From: Carex sylvatica
Lineage: Eukaryota > Streptophyta > Magnoliopsida > Poales > Cyperaceae
NCBI GenBank assembly: GCA_964058845.1
Contig: CAXKVR010000376.1
Coordinates: 7,501 to 71,500, forward strand
Length of the DNA stretch: 64,000 nucleotides
Direction: 5' to 3'
Of the stretch, positions 45,741 through 57,340 are shown one piece after another (the stretch's first letter is position 1; every line of letters begins with the position of its first letter). Below the pieces are notes generated by a model. That model was not told where the DNA came from. It made no database searches and worked only from the letters and a program-made list of their open reading frames with translations. The translations under genes were made by a program, and so were the position numbers.

Positions 45741-48740
45741 GGGGTATTGTATTTGAGTTGTAAATGCACTATTATCTTGCCATATAGGGACACTCCTAGA
45801 GCTATCTAAACATCTTTAATTAGAGTGTTGTATTAGGGTTGTAAATGCCCTACTATCCTACCGTCTGGAGACACTACTAGAGTGCTCAAAACACCTTCAA
45901 TTGGAGTATTGTATTAGGGATGTAAATGTCATATTGTCTTGCCATATAGAGACACTACTGGAGTGCCCCAAATACCTTCAATTGGAGTGTTATATTGGGG
46001 TTGGAATTGCCCGATTATCTTGCCATATAGAGATACTACTAGAATGCTCCAAAAACCTTCAATAGGAGTGTTGTATTAGGGTTGTCAAAATGTCATATTA
46101 TCTTGCAATCTAGAGACACTATTAGGGTGCCCCCAAATACCTTCAATTGGAGTGTTGTATTAGAGTTGTACTTGCCCAATTATCTTGCAATCCGGAGACA
46201 CTACTAGAATGCTCCTAACTCCATTAATTGGACTATTGTATTTGAGTTGTAAATGCCCTATTATCTTGCCATATTGGGACACTAGTAGAGTGCTCCAAAA
46301 ACCTTTAATTAGAGTGTTGTATTAGGGTTGTAAATGCCCGATTATCTTGCGATCTTCAGACACTACTAGAGTTCTCCAAACAACTTCAATTGTAGTATTG
46401 TATTAGGGTTGTAAATGCCCTATTATCTTGCCATCTAGAGATACTACTAGAGTGCTCAAAAACCTTCAATTCGAGTGTTGTATTAGGGTTGTAAATATCC
46501 TATTATCTTTCCATATAAAGACACTTCTTTAGTGCTGCAAACACTAATTATTGGATTGTAGTATTTGGGTTCTAAATGTCATATTATATTGCCATCTAGA
46601 GACACTACTAGAGTGCTCCAAAAATATTCAATTGGAGTGTTGTATTAGGGTTGTAAATGGCCTATTATCTTTCCATATAGAGACACTACTAGACTACTCC
46701 AAACACCATCAAATGGAGTGTTGTATTTGGGTCATAAATGTCCTATTATCTTACTATATAGGCGTACGACTAGAGTGCTCCAAACACCTTCAATTGGAGT
46801 GTTTTATTAGGGTTGTAAATGTTATATTATCATGCCTTATAGAAACACGACTAGAGTGCTCCAAACTCCTTCCATTGGATTATAGTTTTACGGTTGCAAA
46901 TGCCCTATTATTGTACCGTATGGAGACACCACCAGAGGGCTCCGAACACCTTCAATTGGAGTGTTATATTAGAGTTATAAATGACATATTGTCCTTCCAT
47001 ATAGAGACACTACTAGAGTGCCCCAAACACCTTCAATTGGAGTATTGTATTGGGGTTGTAAATGCCCTATTATCTTGACATATAGAGACACTACTAGAAT
47101 GCTCCAAAAACATTCAATTGGAGTGTTGTATTAGGGTTGTAAATGCCCTATTATCTTTCCATCTGGAGACACTACTAGAGTACTCCAAACACCTTCCATG
47201 GACTATTGTATTAGGGTTGTAAATGCCCTATTATCTTGTCATCTTTAGACACTTACTAGACTACTCCAAAATCCTTGAATTCGAGTGTTGTATTAGGGTT
47301 GTAAATGTCCTATTATCTTGCCATATAAAGACACTTCTAAAGTGCTGCAAACACCAACTATTTGAGTGTTGTATTTGGGTTCTAAATGTCCTACTATCTT
47401 GCCATCTAGAGTCACTACTAGAGAGCTCCAAAAACCTTAAATTGGAGTGTTGTATTTAGGCTGTAAATGTCCTATAATCTTGCCATATTGAGACACTACT
47501 AGGGTTCTCCAAACATCTTCAATTGGAGTGTTGTATTTTGAGTGTAAATGTCATATTATCTTGCCATATAGAGACACTACTAGAGTGCTCCAAACACCTT
47601 CAATTAGAGTATTGTATTAGGATTGTAAGAGCCTCATTATCTTGACATTTAAAGACACTACTGGAGTACCCCAAACACCATAATTTGGAGTGTTGTATTA
47701 GGGTTGTAAATGCCCTATTATATGGCCATATAGAGACACGACTAGAGTGGTCCAAAAACCTTCAATTGGAGTGTTCTATTAGGGTTGTAAGAGCCTCATT
47801 GTCTTTCCATTTAAAGACACTACTGGAGTACCCCAAACACCATAATTTGGAGTGTTGTATTAGGGCTGTAAATGCCCTATTATATGGCCATATAGAGACA
47901 CGACTAGAGTGGTCCAAAAATCTTCAATTGGAGTTTTCTATTAGGGTTGTAAGAGCCTCATTGTCTTGCCATTTAAAGACACTACTGGAGTACCCCAAAC
48001 ACCATAATTTGGAGTGTTGTATTAGGGCTGTAAATGCCCTATTATATGGCCATATAGAGACTACTAGAGTGCTCCAAAAATCTTCAATTTGAGTATTGTA
48101 TTAGGGCTATAAATGTTCTATTATCTTGCAATCTGGAAATACTACTAGAGTGCCCCCAAACACCTTCAATTGGAGTATTGTATTAGGGTTGTAAATGCCC
48201 TACTATCCTACCGTCTGGAGACACTACTAGAGTGCTCAAAACACCTTCAATTGGAGTATTGTATTAGGGATGTAAATGTCATATTGTCTTGCCATATAGA
48301 GACACGACTGGAGTGCCTCAAACACCTTCAATTGGAGTGTTATATTGGGGTTGGAATTGCCCGATTATCTTGCCATATAGAGATACTACTAGAGTGCTCC
48401 AAAAACCTTCAATAGGAGTGTTGTATTGGGGTTGTCAAAATGTCCTATTATCTTGTAATCTAGAGACACTATTAGAGTGCCCCAAATACCTTCAATTAGA
48501 GTGTTGTATTAGGGTTGTAAATGCCCAATTATCTTGCAATCCAGAGACATTACTAGAATGCTCCTAACTCCATTAATTGGACTATTGTATTTGAGTTGTA
48601 AATGCCCTATTATCTTGTCATATAGGGACACTAGTAGAGTGCTCCAAAAATCTTTAATTGGAATGTTGTATTAGGGTTGTAAATGCCCGATTATATTACG
48701 ATCTTCAGACACGACTAGAGTGCTCCAAAAACCTTCAATA
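43325..48740. repeat. 81-bp satellite array, block 3
   Basis: Starts with the 1435-bp higher-order unit, then becomes more irregular and includes a 162-bp dimer sub-array. Ends within a monomer at CTTCAATA, where non-satellite DNA begins. Confidence 0.93.
47669..48090. repeat. 162-bp dimer sub-array in the satellite
   Basis: The pair of monomers beginning CCCCAAACACCATAATTTGG recurs at 47669, 47831 and 47993, exactly two monomers apart: a local recent amplification. Confidence 0.85.
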
Positions 48741-50215
48741 GATAGGTTTTCGAGCCATGAGGCGAGACCAAATAGTAATTGAGAGGTGATTTTTTTCATT
48801 TATCGAGAGATGATGGATACCTTTAGTAAACCAGACAAATAACTTAGGTTAAATACCAATAAACAAGAGTTTAGGGTTGAAAACCTAAGAAGGTGAAACG
48901 GCATTTCCATTACCAAGTTTATTAAGCCAATAAACGAGAGTTGAGGTCTAGAAACATTAGATACAGTCAGTAGAACCTTACACAAAGAAACAACACAGAA
49001 ACAGGCAACTTGTTGTATTTACTCGAGTCCAACGCGGGCCGCGTATGAGAGTACGCGGGTCGCGTTGCTTTGACGTGGGTCGCGTCTAATGCTGAGAGGC
49101 AGAGTTGAAGATGAAATCAGAAACCCTAAAAATCCTTTTTTTATTTTTTGTAAAACCAAAAATCTTTATTGTTTTAAGTACAATCAAATTACCATTTTCA
49201 CTTCTAGAATTTATGTGTAGTAAGTAGAGTCCGGTAATATTCAAACCATCCATGTGGATAGATACCTGATAATATTATGCGATAAGGATTGTATACTTGC
49301 AATCTGAATCGAAAGTAGAGTCAAGGTTAAAAAGTATAGCTTACTATACTGAAACTTTGTGATACACTTTTGTGCGAACACACTCATACCTAATTGGAGT
49401 TAACCAATATCCGAAGAATATAAGTATCTTAGATACAAGTAGAATAGACCGACAGGGTGCCCGCTTGTATTCGAATTGTAGTAAAGGAACCTATTAGGAT
49501 ATAGTTTAGCAGACGAATGTCGCACTCTATGACTAATAGTAGACTAATCTTAATTATTGGTATTGTGAAGTATTAGTAATTAGAACTTATCATTAATCTT
49601 AATGCAATTGTACTAAGTACCTGACAAGTACTTATTCAGTTAGGGTGTTGTGAGACCGACAGGAGATCAACACTAGAACATGATTAGTAGCTCTCAAATC
49701 GCATTGATACCAGTGCAGGGCGTGAACAGTTTAGGTCAAACCGTGTGCAATTCCGATTGGAGTTGAACCCAGTCATTGTACGATTTACCCAAACGTGTGC
49801 TGATGGTGACAGAGCCGCATGCTATTGAGTAACTTTGCAATTGACAGGTATTAGCAATAGCATGTGGTTGGTGACAGACCATGCGCAATTGTTATGACAA
49901 CCAGAACTTAGATTAAATAAGTTTGAATGATAGAATGTCTGATTCCCTAGAAGCCCATCTTCTAAACACTTAATCTATTACTACTCCTTTGTTGTAATTC
50001 AATAATTATAACCGAGCAACCAACAACCAATTAACCAAAACACACTCAATTAACCTAAAAAAATCGATAACTTAGACCTTAGTTTACATCTTAGATCTCT
50101 TAATACGCCATCCATGCAGATCGACACTCCAATCTATATTATACGATAGATTCATGCGCTTGTGAATCGACAGTAAAGTAGACATTAGGGTTATAAATAT
50201 TATTAGCATTGATTC
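48741..50215. mobile_element. Insertion in the satellite with diverged Athila-type LTR piece
   Basis: About 48790-49380 is recognisably the minus-strand counterpart of the A LTR: shared words include AGTTGAGGT(C/T)TAGAAACATTAG, the CTCGAG region, the palindrome trio (49032-49085) and the terminal TTTTGTGCGAACA at 49380. It is clearly more diverged than A is from B. 49381-50215 has no PBS and no coding region; parts such as GACCGACAGGAGATCAACAC may come from another LTR end in the other orientation. I found no convincing target duplication. Confidence 0.6.
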
Positions 50216-51410
50216 TCACCCTATCACTAGAGTATTCCAAAAACCTTTAATTGGAGTGTTGTATTAGGATTGTAAATATCATATTATCTTGCCATATAGA
50301 GACACTACTAGAGTGCTCCAAAAATCTTCAATTGAAGTATTGTATTAGGGTTCTAAATATCCTATTATCTTGAAATCTGTAGACACTACTAGAGTGCTCC
50401 AAACACTTTCAATTGGAGTATTGTATTAGGGTTGTAAATGCCCTATTATCTTGCCATCTGACGGCACTACTAGAGTGCTCCAAACACCTTTAATTGGAAT
50501 GTTGTATTTGAATTGTAAATCTCTTATTATCTTGCCATATATAGAAACTACTGGAGTGCTCCAAACACCTTCAATTGGAGTGTTTTATTTTGGTTGTAAA
50601 TGTCCTATTTTATTGTCATCTGGAGACACTATTAGAGTGCTCCAAACACCTTCAATTGAAGTGTTGTATTAGGTTGTAAATGTTCTATTATCTTGCCATC
50701 TGGAGACACTACTAGAGTGTTCCAAACAACTTAAATTGGAATGTTGTATTAGGGTTGTAAATGCCCTATTATCTTGCCATCTTGAGACATTACCAGAGTG
50801 TTCCAAACACCGTAAATTAGAGTGTTTTGTTAGTGTTACAACTACCTTCTTATGTTTCCATTTATAAACATTACTAGAGTGCTGTAAAGACTTTCAATTG
50901 GAGTATTGTATTAGGGTTGCAACTACCATCTTTTCTTGTCATATAGAGGATTTACTAGAGTGCTCCAAATACCTTTAATTAGAGTGTTGTATTTAGGTTG
51001 TAAATGCCTATTATCTTGCTATATAGAGACACTACTAGAGTGCTCCAAACACCTTCAATTGGATTGCTGTATTAGGGTTGTAAATGCCCTATTAACTTGT
51101 CATCTGGAGACACTACTAGGGTGCTGCAAACACCTTCAATTGAAGTATCGTATTTGGATTGTAAATGCCCTGTTATCTTGTCATATAGGGACACTACTAG
51201 AGTGTTTCAAGCACCTTCAACTGGAGTGTTGTATTATGATTGTAAATGTCTTATTATCTTGTCATATAGAGACACTACTAGAGTGCTACAAACACTTTCA
51301 ATTGGAGTGTTGTAAATTCCCTATTATCTTTCCACCTGGAGACACTCCTAGATTGCTCCAAAAATCTTCAATTAGAGTGTTGTACTAAGGTTGTAAATGC
51401 CCTGCTAACT
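50216..51410. repeat. 81-bp satellite array, block 4 (right end)
   Basis: About 15 monomers, quite diverged from each other, with no clear higher-order unit; typical of the decaying edge of an array. Ends at CCCTGCTAACTTAGG. Confidence 0.92.
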
Positions 51411-51429
51411 TAGGTGGGTGTGATATGAT

Positions 51430-52175
51430 TGATGAAATATTCGACGAGCCTGATATCTACATCCCATACACTGGTGATGAGGCATTATTTGCACCCGTCC
51501 ATAACAATGAGACCATCGGTCAGGTGTTTTGACCTAGGTGTAGAGGCATTGACCCAAGCTACAGACTATATCATGTATTCGACAAGCCTGATATCTACAT
51601 CCCATACACTGGTGATGAGGCATTATTTGCACCCGTCCATAACAATGAGACCATCGGTCAGGTGTTTCGACCTAGGTGTAGAGGCATTGACCCGAGCTAC
51701 AGACCAGACCATGCCTACTCAAGATGTCGAAGTATAATTGTAATTAAAATACATAACTGTCATTTTTATTTCACAATTCTTGATTAAATAATTTGTAAGT
51801 ACCTATAGGGTGAGGAGGAGGACGAGCTGCCTGATTAGGATATCTCGACAGACTTTGGCACCAGAGGGAGATGGAGTATTCTCAGGATTACAGTCCGACC
51901 TAAACAGTTTTGCCTTCCTATCAGTCTGGGTATATTCAGACATAGCCCTTCCCACAGTTTCTTGAATCCTTCACACAGCTCGATGATGACCCCACAGCTA
52001 AACATGCAGCTTTATTCACGAAGGGGGAGTCCGGACAGACTACAGTTTTTGGTCTTGGAGTCCATCATACATCTAAGACGTTGATTCATCCACTGATGAG
52101 ACGCCACTCTCTAGGCATGGTCGGGGGTTTAGGGTGAAGAAGGTGAGAACAGTATTTAGTCCTGACCCATAGGAT
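51430..52175 (+). pseudogene. Decayed coding remnant with 138-bp tandem duplication
   Basis: TATTCGAC(G/A)AGCCTGATATC recurs at 51438 and 51576, a 46-codon duplication. Both copies read PDIYIPYTGDEALFAPVHNN in one frame, with a TGA in the first copy (TTTTGA for TTTCGA) that is intact in the second. After a short AT-rich gap, 51805-52170 has coding-like composition and phrases such as STDETPLSRHGRGFRVKK, but several stops. It resembles C-terminal tails of plant transposase or mobile-domain proteins; I cannot name it. Confidence 0.4.
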
Positions 52176-52487
52176 TTGATTTGTAGTTTGTCAGATGTTT
52201 TGTCAGATACTGTGACTTATTTGTTAGATATTGTGACAACTTTATTTTGTTGCTTTGTTATTTATTTATTTTATCATTACCTCTTTGTACACAAACGATA
52301 TTTCAAACGAACAACATTTTCAAGATAAACAACATACTTCTGTGATCTATACGACAAACAAACAATAGTTTCAAAATAAACGATATTTGACACAAAATAA
52401 CAACTACACACAATATATATAAAAGACATACACAAATAAAAACCATAAAATAAAAACAGACAAAAAAATTGTCACCTTTAATATGTA
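52176..52487. other. AT-rich, no feature
   Basis: No coding region or repeat recognised apart from short AT-rich runs. Confidence 0.5.
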
Positions 52488-52660
52488 TATATAGAGAGAG
52501 AGTAAGACTACTATGCTTTGCAAGTTAATATGGATATCAAGTTGAACGGTTCGGATCAATGTTTTGAACATTGAAACTAGAGATATGAGCACAAATTAAA
52601 ACACTCACTTTAATTTGCAAAGTATGGTAGTCTTACTATATATATAGAGAGAGAGAGAGA
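52488..52660. mobile_element. Small MITE-like inverted repeat
   Basis: Arms 52501-52528 and 52610-52637 are inverted (25 of 28 match; AGTAAGACTAC...CTTTGCAA). Both sides carry TATATATAGAGAGAG runs. The interior phrase GAACGGTTCGGATCAA is shared with the neighbouring foldback element, so both belong to one family. Confidence 0.6.
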
Positions 52661-53078
52661 GTGACTAATGTGCATTCGTTTGCATATGGGCCGATATGCA
52701 TACGGTCCAAATTTAAAATTCCAAAATCCAAAACTTCGATCCGAACCGTTATTCTTGTTCTCCATATAAATATGTGCTTGGAGACCAAATTTTATATTTT
52801 TCTGAATTTTTTTACTATTTATTAAGCCACTTTGAAAATTACTGATCCACCGGTGGCTTAACAAAACAGTAAAATCAGCAGCCACTCTTGGATCAGTAAT
52901 TTTCAAAGTGGCTTAATAAATAGTAAAAAAATTCAGAAAAATATAAAATTTGGTCTCCAAGCACATATTAATATGGAGAACAAGATGAACTGTTCGGATT
53001 AACATTTTGAAAATTGAAAACACAAAAATGAGTTATAAGCATATGTGGGGATATGCTTATATAAGCATAGTAGCCAAC

Positions 53079-53109
<31 letters not shown>

Positions 53110-53110
53110 C
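52661..53110. mobile_element. Foldback element with about 110-bp arms
   Basis: 52741-52849 and 52889-53001 are inverted copies, almost perfect from TGATCCA outward through GTGCTTGGAGACCAAAT. A 39-bp centre (52850-52888) itself contains GTGGCT/AGCCAC. Outer ends are imperfect GA/CT and TA runs; a (TA)n microsatellite closes it at about 53089-53110. Confidence 0.72.
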
Positions 53111-53451
53111 CACATGGGCATTTTGCGGCCTTTGGGGCTGCAGAGTCAATTTGCCGACCCTCTCCATGGGCCACAGTAAGCCTTTGCGGATCATATTAAT
53201 TGAGTCCGCAGATAGTCTTTGCGACCTGGGTAAATCTCAAATTCTCCAGAAACGAGAGTTTTTTTTATTTTTTTTATGCTATAAATAAAAATTTTAACAA
53301 AAAGAATACACTGAGCAGAGGACTTATGACCACTACAAGCATAAGCATCTTGGTCACAAAACTCAAGCCACGTAATCAACCTACATTTAGATTTAAAAAA
53401 TAAAATTTGGTAGCAAATTGAGCTTATGTTACATTTTGTAGTAAACTTCCT
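53111..53451. other. No gene; T/A-rich with simple runs
   Basis: I see only short, unconvincing ORFs on both strands and a T run near 53260. Confidence 0.5.
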
Positions 53452-53582
53452 TTACCTCTTGAACATCAGGACCAAGTATTTTCCAATCAAAACATCTTCC
53501 AATTTGATGCGACCTTTTAAGTCGCAGCTAATTTTTCTGCCACTCTTGAGCTTTCCGTGAAAAGTGTCATCTTTGATTTTGC
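53452..53582 (-). pseudogene. Exon-like fragment, unknown product
   Basis: On the minus strand, TTCTTATCTCAATTTAG resembles a splice acceptor and is followed by 43 open codons with coding-like composition (starting AKIKDDTFHGKLKSGRK, ending LVLMFKR) and TAA at 53454-53452. It could be the last exon of a gene or a captured piece. No neighbouring exon was found; product not recognised. Confidence 0.3.
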
Positions 53583-53889
53583 CTAAATTGAGATAAGAAA
53601 ATTCAAATAACAGATGAAAAAATTATTTCTGAATTTCATAACTCAATGTATAAATAGTTTGTCTTTGAAAATAGATTGAAAAAATACAAAGAGAAACGAA
53701 AAGAAAAAGGAAATATGTTAATTGGTACTGCATCTAAGTAGAGATGCAAAAAATATGATCTCAAGCAAGAGCTTATTCATGGCGGCACCGTCAGAGTTGA
53801 TAAAATCAGCATCACTATGCTTACCTATTTTTCCAATTATTAAACATGAATGATTTGACTTATTTACTAAAATGACATGAATGATTTAT
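53583..53889. other. AT-rich, no feature
   Basis: Nothing recognised. Confidence 0.5.
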
Positions 53890-54403
53890 ACTAACAGTTT
53901 CAGACCAATATCAGTTTAAACCGGTAGAAAATGGACGTTAGAAAAAAAAAAAGAAAAAAAAAACCATTTTTGTAGCAGTGTCTCTTCAAATATTGTTAAG
54001 GAACTCAACTTTAGCATAAACGCATCATATAATTGTTAATTTGTATATATTTCATCTTTTTAACACGAGGATAAAATGTCGAAAATATTTTATTATTTTA
54101 TCGGTGCTTAACATGTGTGTACGAAATCATATTTTATTTTTCAACTCTCAAAAGGACGTAAATATATTGATAGTAGATATATAAAGATGCACTGCGTATA
54201 TAGCCCCATAAATATTCATGAAAATTTGTGATGGGCGACAAAAAAATATTCACAAATTAGGATCTCAGTTTTAACTTGATGGTGTCACAATCACAACTTG
54301 TGAAGTTTGTCATGATCAGTCATTTTCCATAAACCATAAAGCTGTTCAAATTTAATTATTCATTTGAACTAATAAGGCATAGGGCCAGGGGATAACTACA
54401 TTT
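53890..54403. repeat. Duplicated 0.5-kb segment, copy 1
   Basis: Matches 57994-58504 almost base for base, from CTAACAGTTTCAGACC to AGGGCCAGGGG(A/C)TAACTACATT. Differences are mainly homopolymer lengths. Non-coding, AT-rich. Directly followed by a copia LTR fragment, unlike copy 2. Confidence 0.85.
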
Positions 54404-54409
54404 GAACTG

Positions 54410-54760
54410 ATTTCTCAAGGGCCACACCTTGCTGTCTTGGAAGACTTATTCCTCGACCCAACAACAAAAGACGAGAATGACTTCTTGCCATTGAAGACTT
54501 GTCTCGTGCTCACGGAGATGGCTTGCTCTCCTATGGCTTTGGTTATTCCATGACAAACGACATGGAATCAGATATTATGTTCTGCACTTATGATTTATGT
54601 TTTGGATCTCTTTGACATAGGACGGTCCTTAGGTTAAGGTGGAGAACTGTTTCTCCTTCTCCGGAGTGTAAGTGTTTGACTCCTAGATGAGATATAATTG
54701 TTTGATCTCTAGATAAGGCGTAATTGTTTGGCCTTTTATAATTCCCCAACATGTAAACGT
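54410..54760 (+). mobile_element. Ty1-copia LTR fragment
   Basis: Matches 60826-61165 (TTTCTCAAGGGCCACACC to AGATAAGGCGTAATTGTTT). Ends at CCCCAACA without the PBS that follows the other copy. About 90% similar by eye. Confidence 0.72.
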
Positions 54761-54889
54761 ATATCAAAACCGCTTTCATGAGTCTAATATATATCCAAGT
54801 CTCTAATCTCTAATATGAAGTGATTTTTCTTTATTATTTTAGTTAATTATCTTTTTGCATGCTAATGATATTAAAATGCAAAAAGATAT

Positions 54890-55449
54890 AAAGCGGGGGG
54901 GCATTCGAATGCTCATCTTGACAATTAACTTGATTTTTGCTGGACAGAGCGCTCTCGTTAATTGACCGTTAAAAGTTGAGGGACACTCAGTCTCTTTCTT
55001 TCCCTTCTCTCTCTCTCTCTCTCTCTCTCTCTAATTGCGATGAAGAAGCTTAAAGCAATTCTATGCCCTCAATCCCTCATCTTTATTAATATCAATTTTT
55101 CGAAATCATATACCTGTATCATCACTTGCTTGGTATTAGATTTCATTTCTTAGCCCGAGTCAAAGTTTATCCTTTTTTTCTTTTTTCTAATAGCCTTTTA
55201 AGTAAAGATTTCCAGTTCAGTTCACCTTGACTTGACAAGATCAAATCTCATAAAAATCAATTCATTTACGAGAACGAAGATATTAAAGAGAGACGGACTC
55301 CCTTTTGCTAACAGCTTAATTTTAAGTTTAACGGAGCGCTCCGTCTACTGCGAATCAAGTTTACGGAACAAATCTTGACGCATGATCGAACGGTGGATCT
55401 GTCCATCAGACCAGATTTCGCCCGATAGGCATCGGAAACGCCCCGCTTT
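54890..55449. mobile_element. Candidate MITE with AAAGCGGGG ends
   Basis: AAAGCGGGG at 54890 and CCCCGCTTT at 55441-55449 are inverted; CAAAAAGA occurs just outside both ends, a possible target duplication. GAGCGCTC palindromes occur near both ends. No coding capacity. Confidence 0.45.
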
Positions 55450-55459
55450 CAAAAAGAGA

Positions 55460-55660
55460 ATATTGACATGCAAAAAGTAAAAACCCTCTTCATCCTATAA
55501 TTATAAGGATAATTAGATAAAAGATGGCAGGTTTCACTATATAAGTAATCTTAGTTAATATTTGTTTCAATCAATTTTTATAACATTCTCATCTTTATAA
55601 ATAATTCTAATTTTATTTTTGAATGTACAAATTAAAAATTAATTGTGAAGTGATATTAGA
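55460..55660. repeat. Dispersed AT-rich repeat, copy 1 of 3
   Basis: Shares CATGCAAAAAGTAA, the ACTATATAAGTAAT block and ATTCTCATCTTTATAAATAA with 57090-57260; a more diverged copy lies at 59500-59730. Confidence 0.55.
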
Positions 55661-55687
55661 TTTATGAACTTATTATTAATAAATCCG

Positions 55688-56072
55688 GCTAGTATGATAT
55701 CAGTGTCATATAACACCAACTCTTGAATTTATTGGATAGACTTCAAACAACTAATTCAAACCGTTCAAACCGATTTACTTTATGAGTGATGTGTTTACAT
55801 GCAAAAAAAAAAAAAAAAAAGTTCGAGTTATTTTAATATGAAATCAAGTGGTAAAAAATATTGAAAAATAAATGTATTTAACTTAAAAAAACTCCCACAC
55901 TTAACCTGACTTGATAATAAATAAATTCAAATAATTATAAATTTTGCATGTAAGCACACAACTAATGAAATAGATCGGTTTGAACGATTTGGATTCACCG
56001 TTTGAAATCAGTTCGATAGATTTTTGAGTTGATGCTATATAAGTTGAACTAACACTGATGTCACACTAGCTA
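55688..56072. mobile_element. MITE with CTAGT(G/A)TGA(C/T)ATCAGTGT ends
   Basis: The left end CTAGTATGATATCAGTGT is inverted at the right end (ACACTGATGTCACACTAG), and similarity continues inward through AAACCGTTCAAACCGAT and its complement. About 380 bp, non-coding, A run in the middle. Confidence 0.65.
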
Positions 56073-56336
56073 GACTCATTATTATAAATTTAACAATTTT
56101 CTGAAATTTATAAGTATTATGTAATTAATACATGTAATTGTGTACGAGTACAGTACAATTTTAATAAAATTTCTCCAATAGAATGTGGCGCACTTTATAT
56201 GTGGCTCTCCTGGTCCAGTATCAATATCTCCAATATCTTATTTGCATTTATTTATGTTACGAGCCACTAATTCGTTTATTTTGTTTAAATCACGATATTT
56301 ATTATTTTTGTATGTAATTAGAAGACTTGATTCTAG

Positions 56337-57065
56337 GGGTGTAAACGGAGCGGATTCGGAGCGGATAATGCTTATACCATATTCGTATTCGTTTTTCAAT
56401 GAGCGGATACGGATACGGATACGGATACGGATAGTAAACGGATATCAAAATTTAAAACCATATCCGCTTTAAACGGATACGGATACGGAGCGGATAATCA
56501 ACGGATACGGATTCGAATACGGATACGGATCGGATAATTGTCGGATAATTAAGTTATGCACTGTAAGATACAAAAAAATGACTTGTTGTTGTATTGAAAC
56601 AATGACTAAAACCAATTTAGCAGAGACTAAAAGCATACTACATTCACGGACTAAAGTCTTAAATGGAAAAGAATAGAGAATGAAGAAATTGAGGTAAAAA
56701 CAAAATGAAATTGGGTTACTGTAGCACTATCACCAGCTAAAAAGAGATTAAATTGAAAACCATATTGGATTATCATTTATACCACAACTAAGACTGAAAT
56801 GAATATGGAATAATATATAACAACTTCTATCCGGAGCAGTAAAGTTAAAGTTGGTTGTGAGTAATTTCGGATCCGGATAATTACGGATACAATACGGATA
56901 TTCACATTCATGAAATTATCTGTATCCGTATCCGCCATTTTTTCACCATATACAAAAATTATCTGTATCCGTATCCGCAATTATCCGTATCCGTTTAATC
57001 CGGATACGGATAATCTCCGGATACGGAGCGAATACGGAGCGGATTATCCGTATCCGTTTACACCC
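56337..57065. mobile_element. Non-autonomous hAT-like element with CGGATA repeats
   Basis: Terminal inverted repeats GGGTGTAAACGGA (56337) and TCCGTTTACACCC (ending 57065). Both subterminal 150-200 bp are packed with CGGATA/TATCCG hexamers, facing inward on each side. The 729-bp element encodes nothing. TIR type and subterminal hexamers fit hAT elements. The target duplication is unclear (TTCT is shared next to both ends). Confidence 0.68.
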
Positions 57066-57089
57066 TTCTCATCTTTATTTTTTTTAAAA

Positions 57090-57340
57090 TTGGCATGCAA
57101 AAAGTAAATAAAAAATATTTATCCTTCAATTATAATGATAAAAGATAGTATTTTTCACAATATAAGTAATTTTAATTAATTATTTTTCAATCATATTTTG
57201 TACCATTCTCATCTTTATAAATAACTCTTGTTTTCATTGTGAAATGTGAATGAAGCCTACTGGCCTTTCAGTCAAAAAAAAATAGTTTTAACTGTGATTT
57301 TATAAATTCAAAAATCAATTGCAAAACAATATTAAATTTT
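57090..57340. repeat. Dispersed AT-rich repeat, copy 2 of 3
   Basis: See 55460-55660; same order of blocks with indels. Confidence 0.5.
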
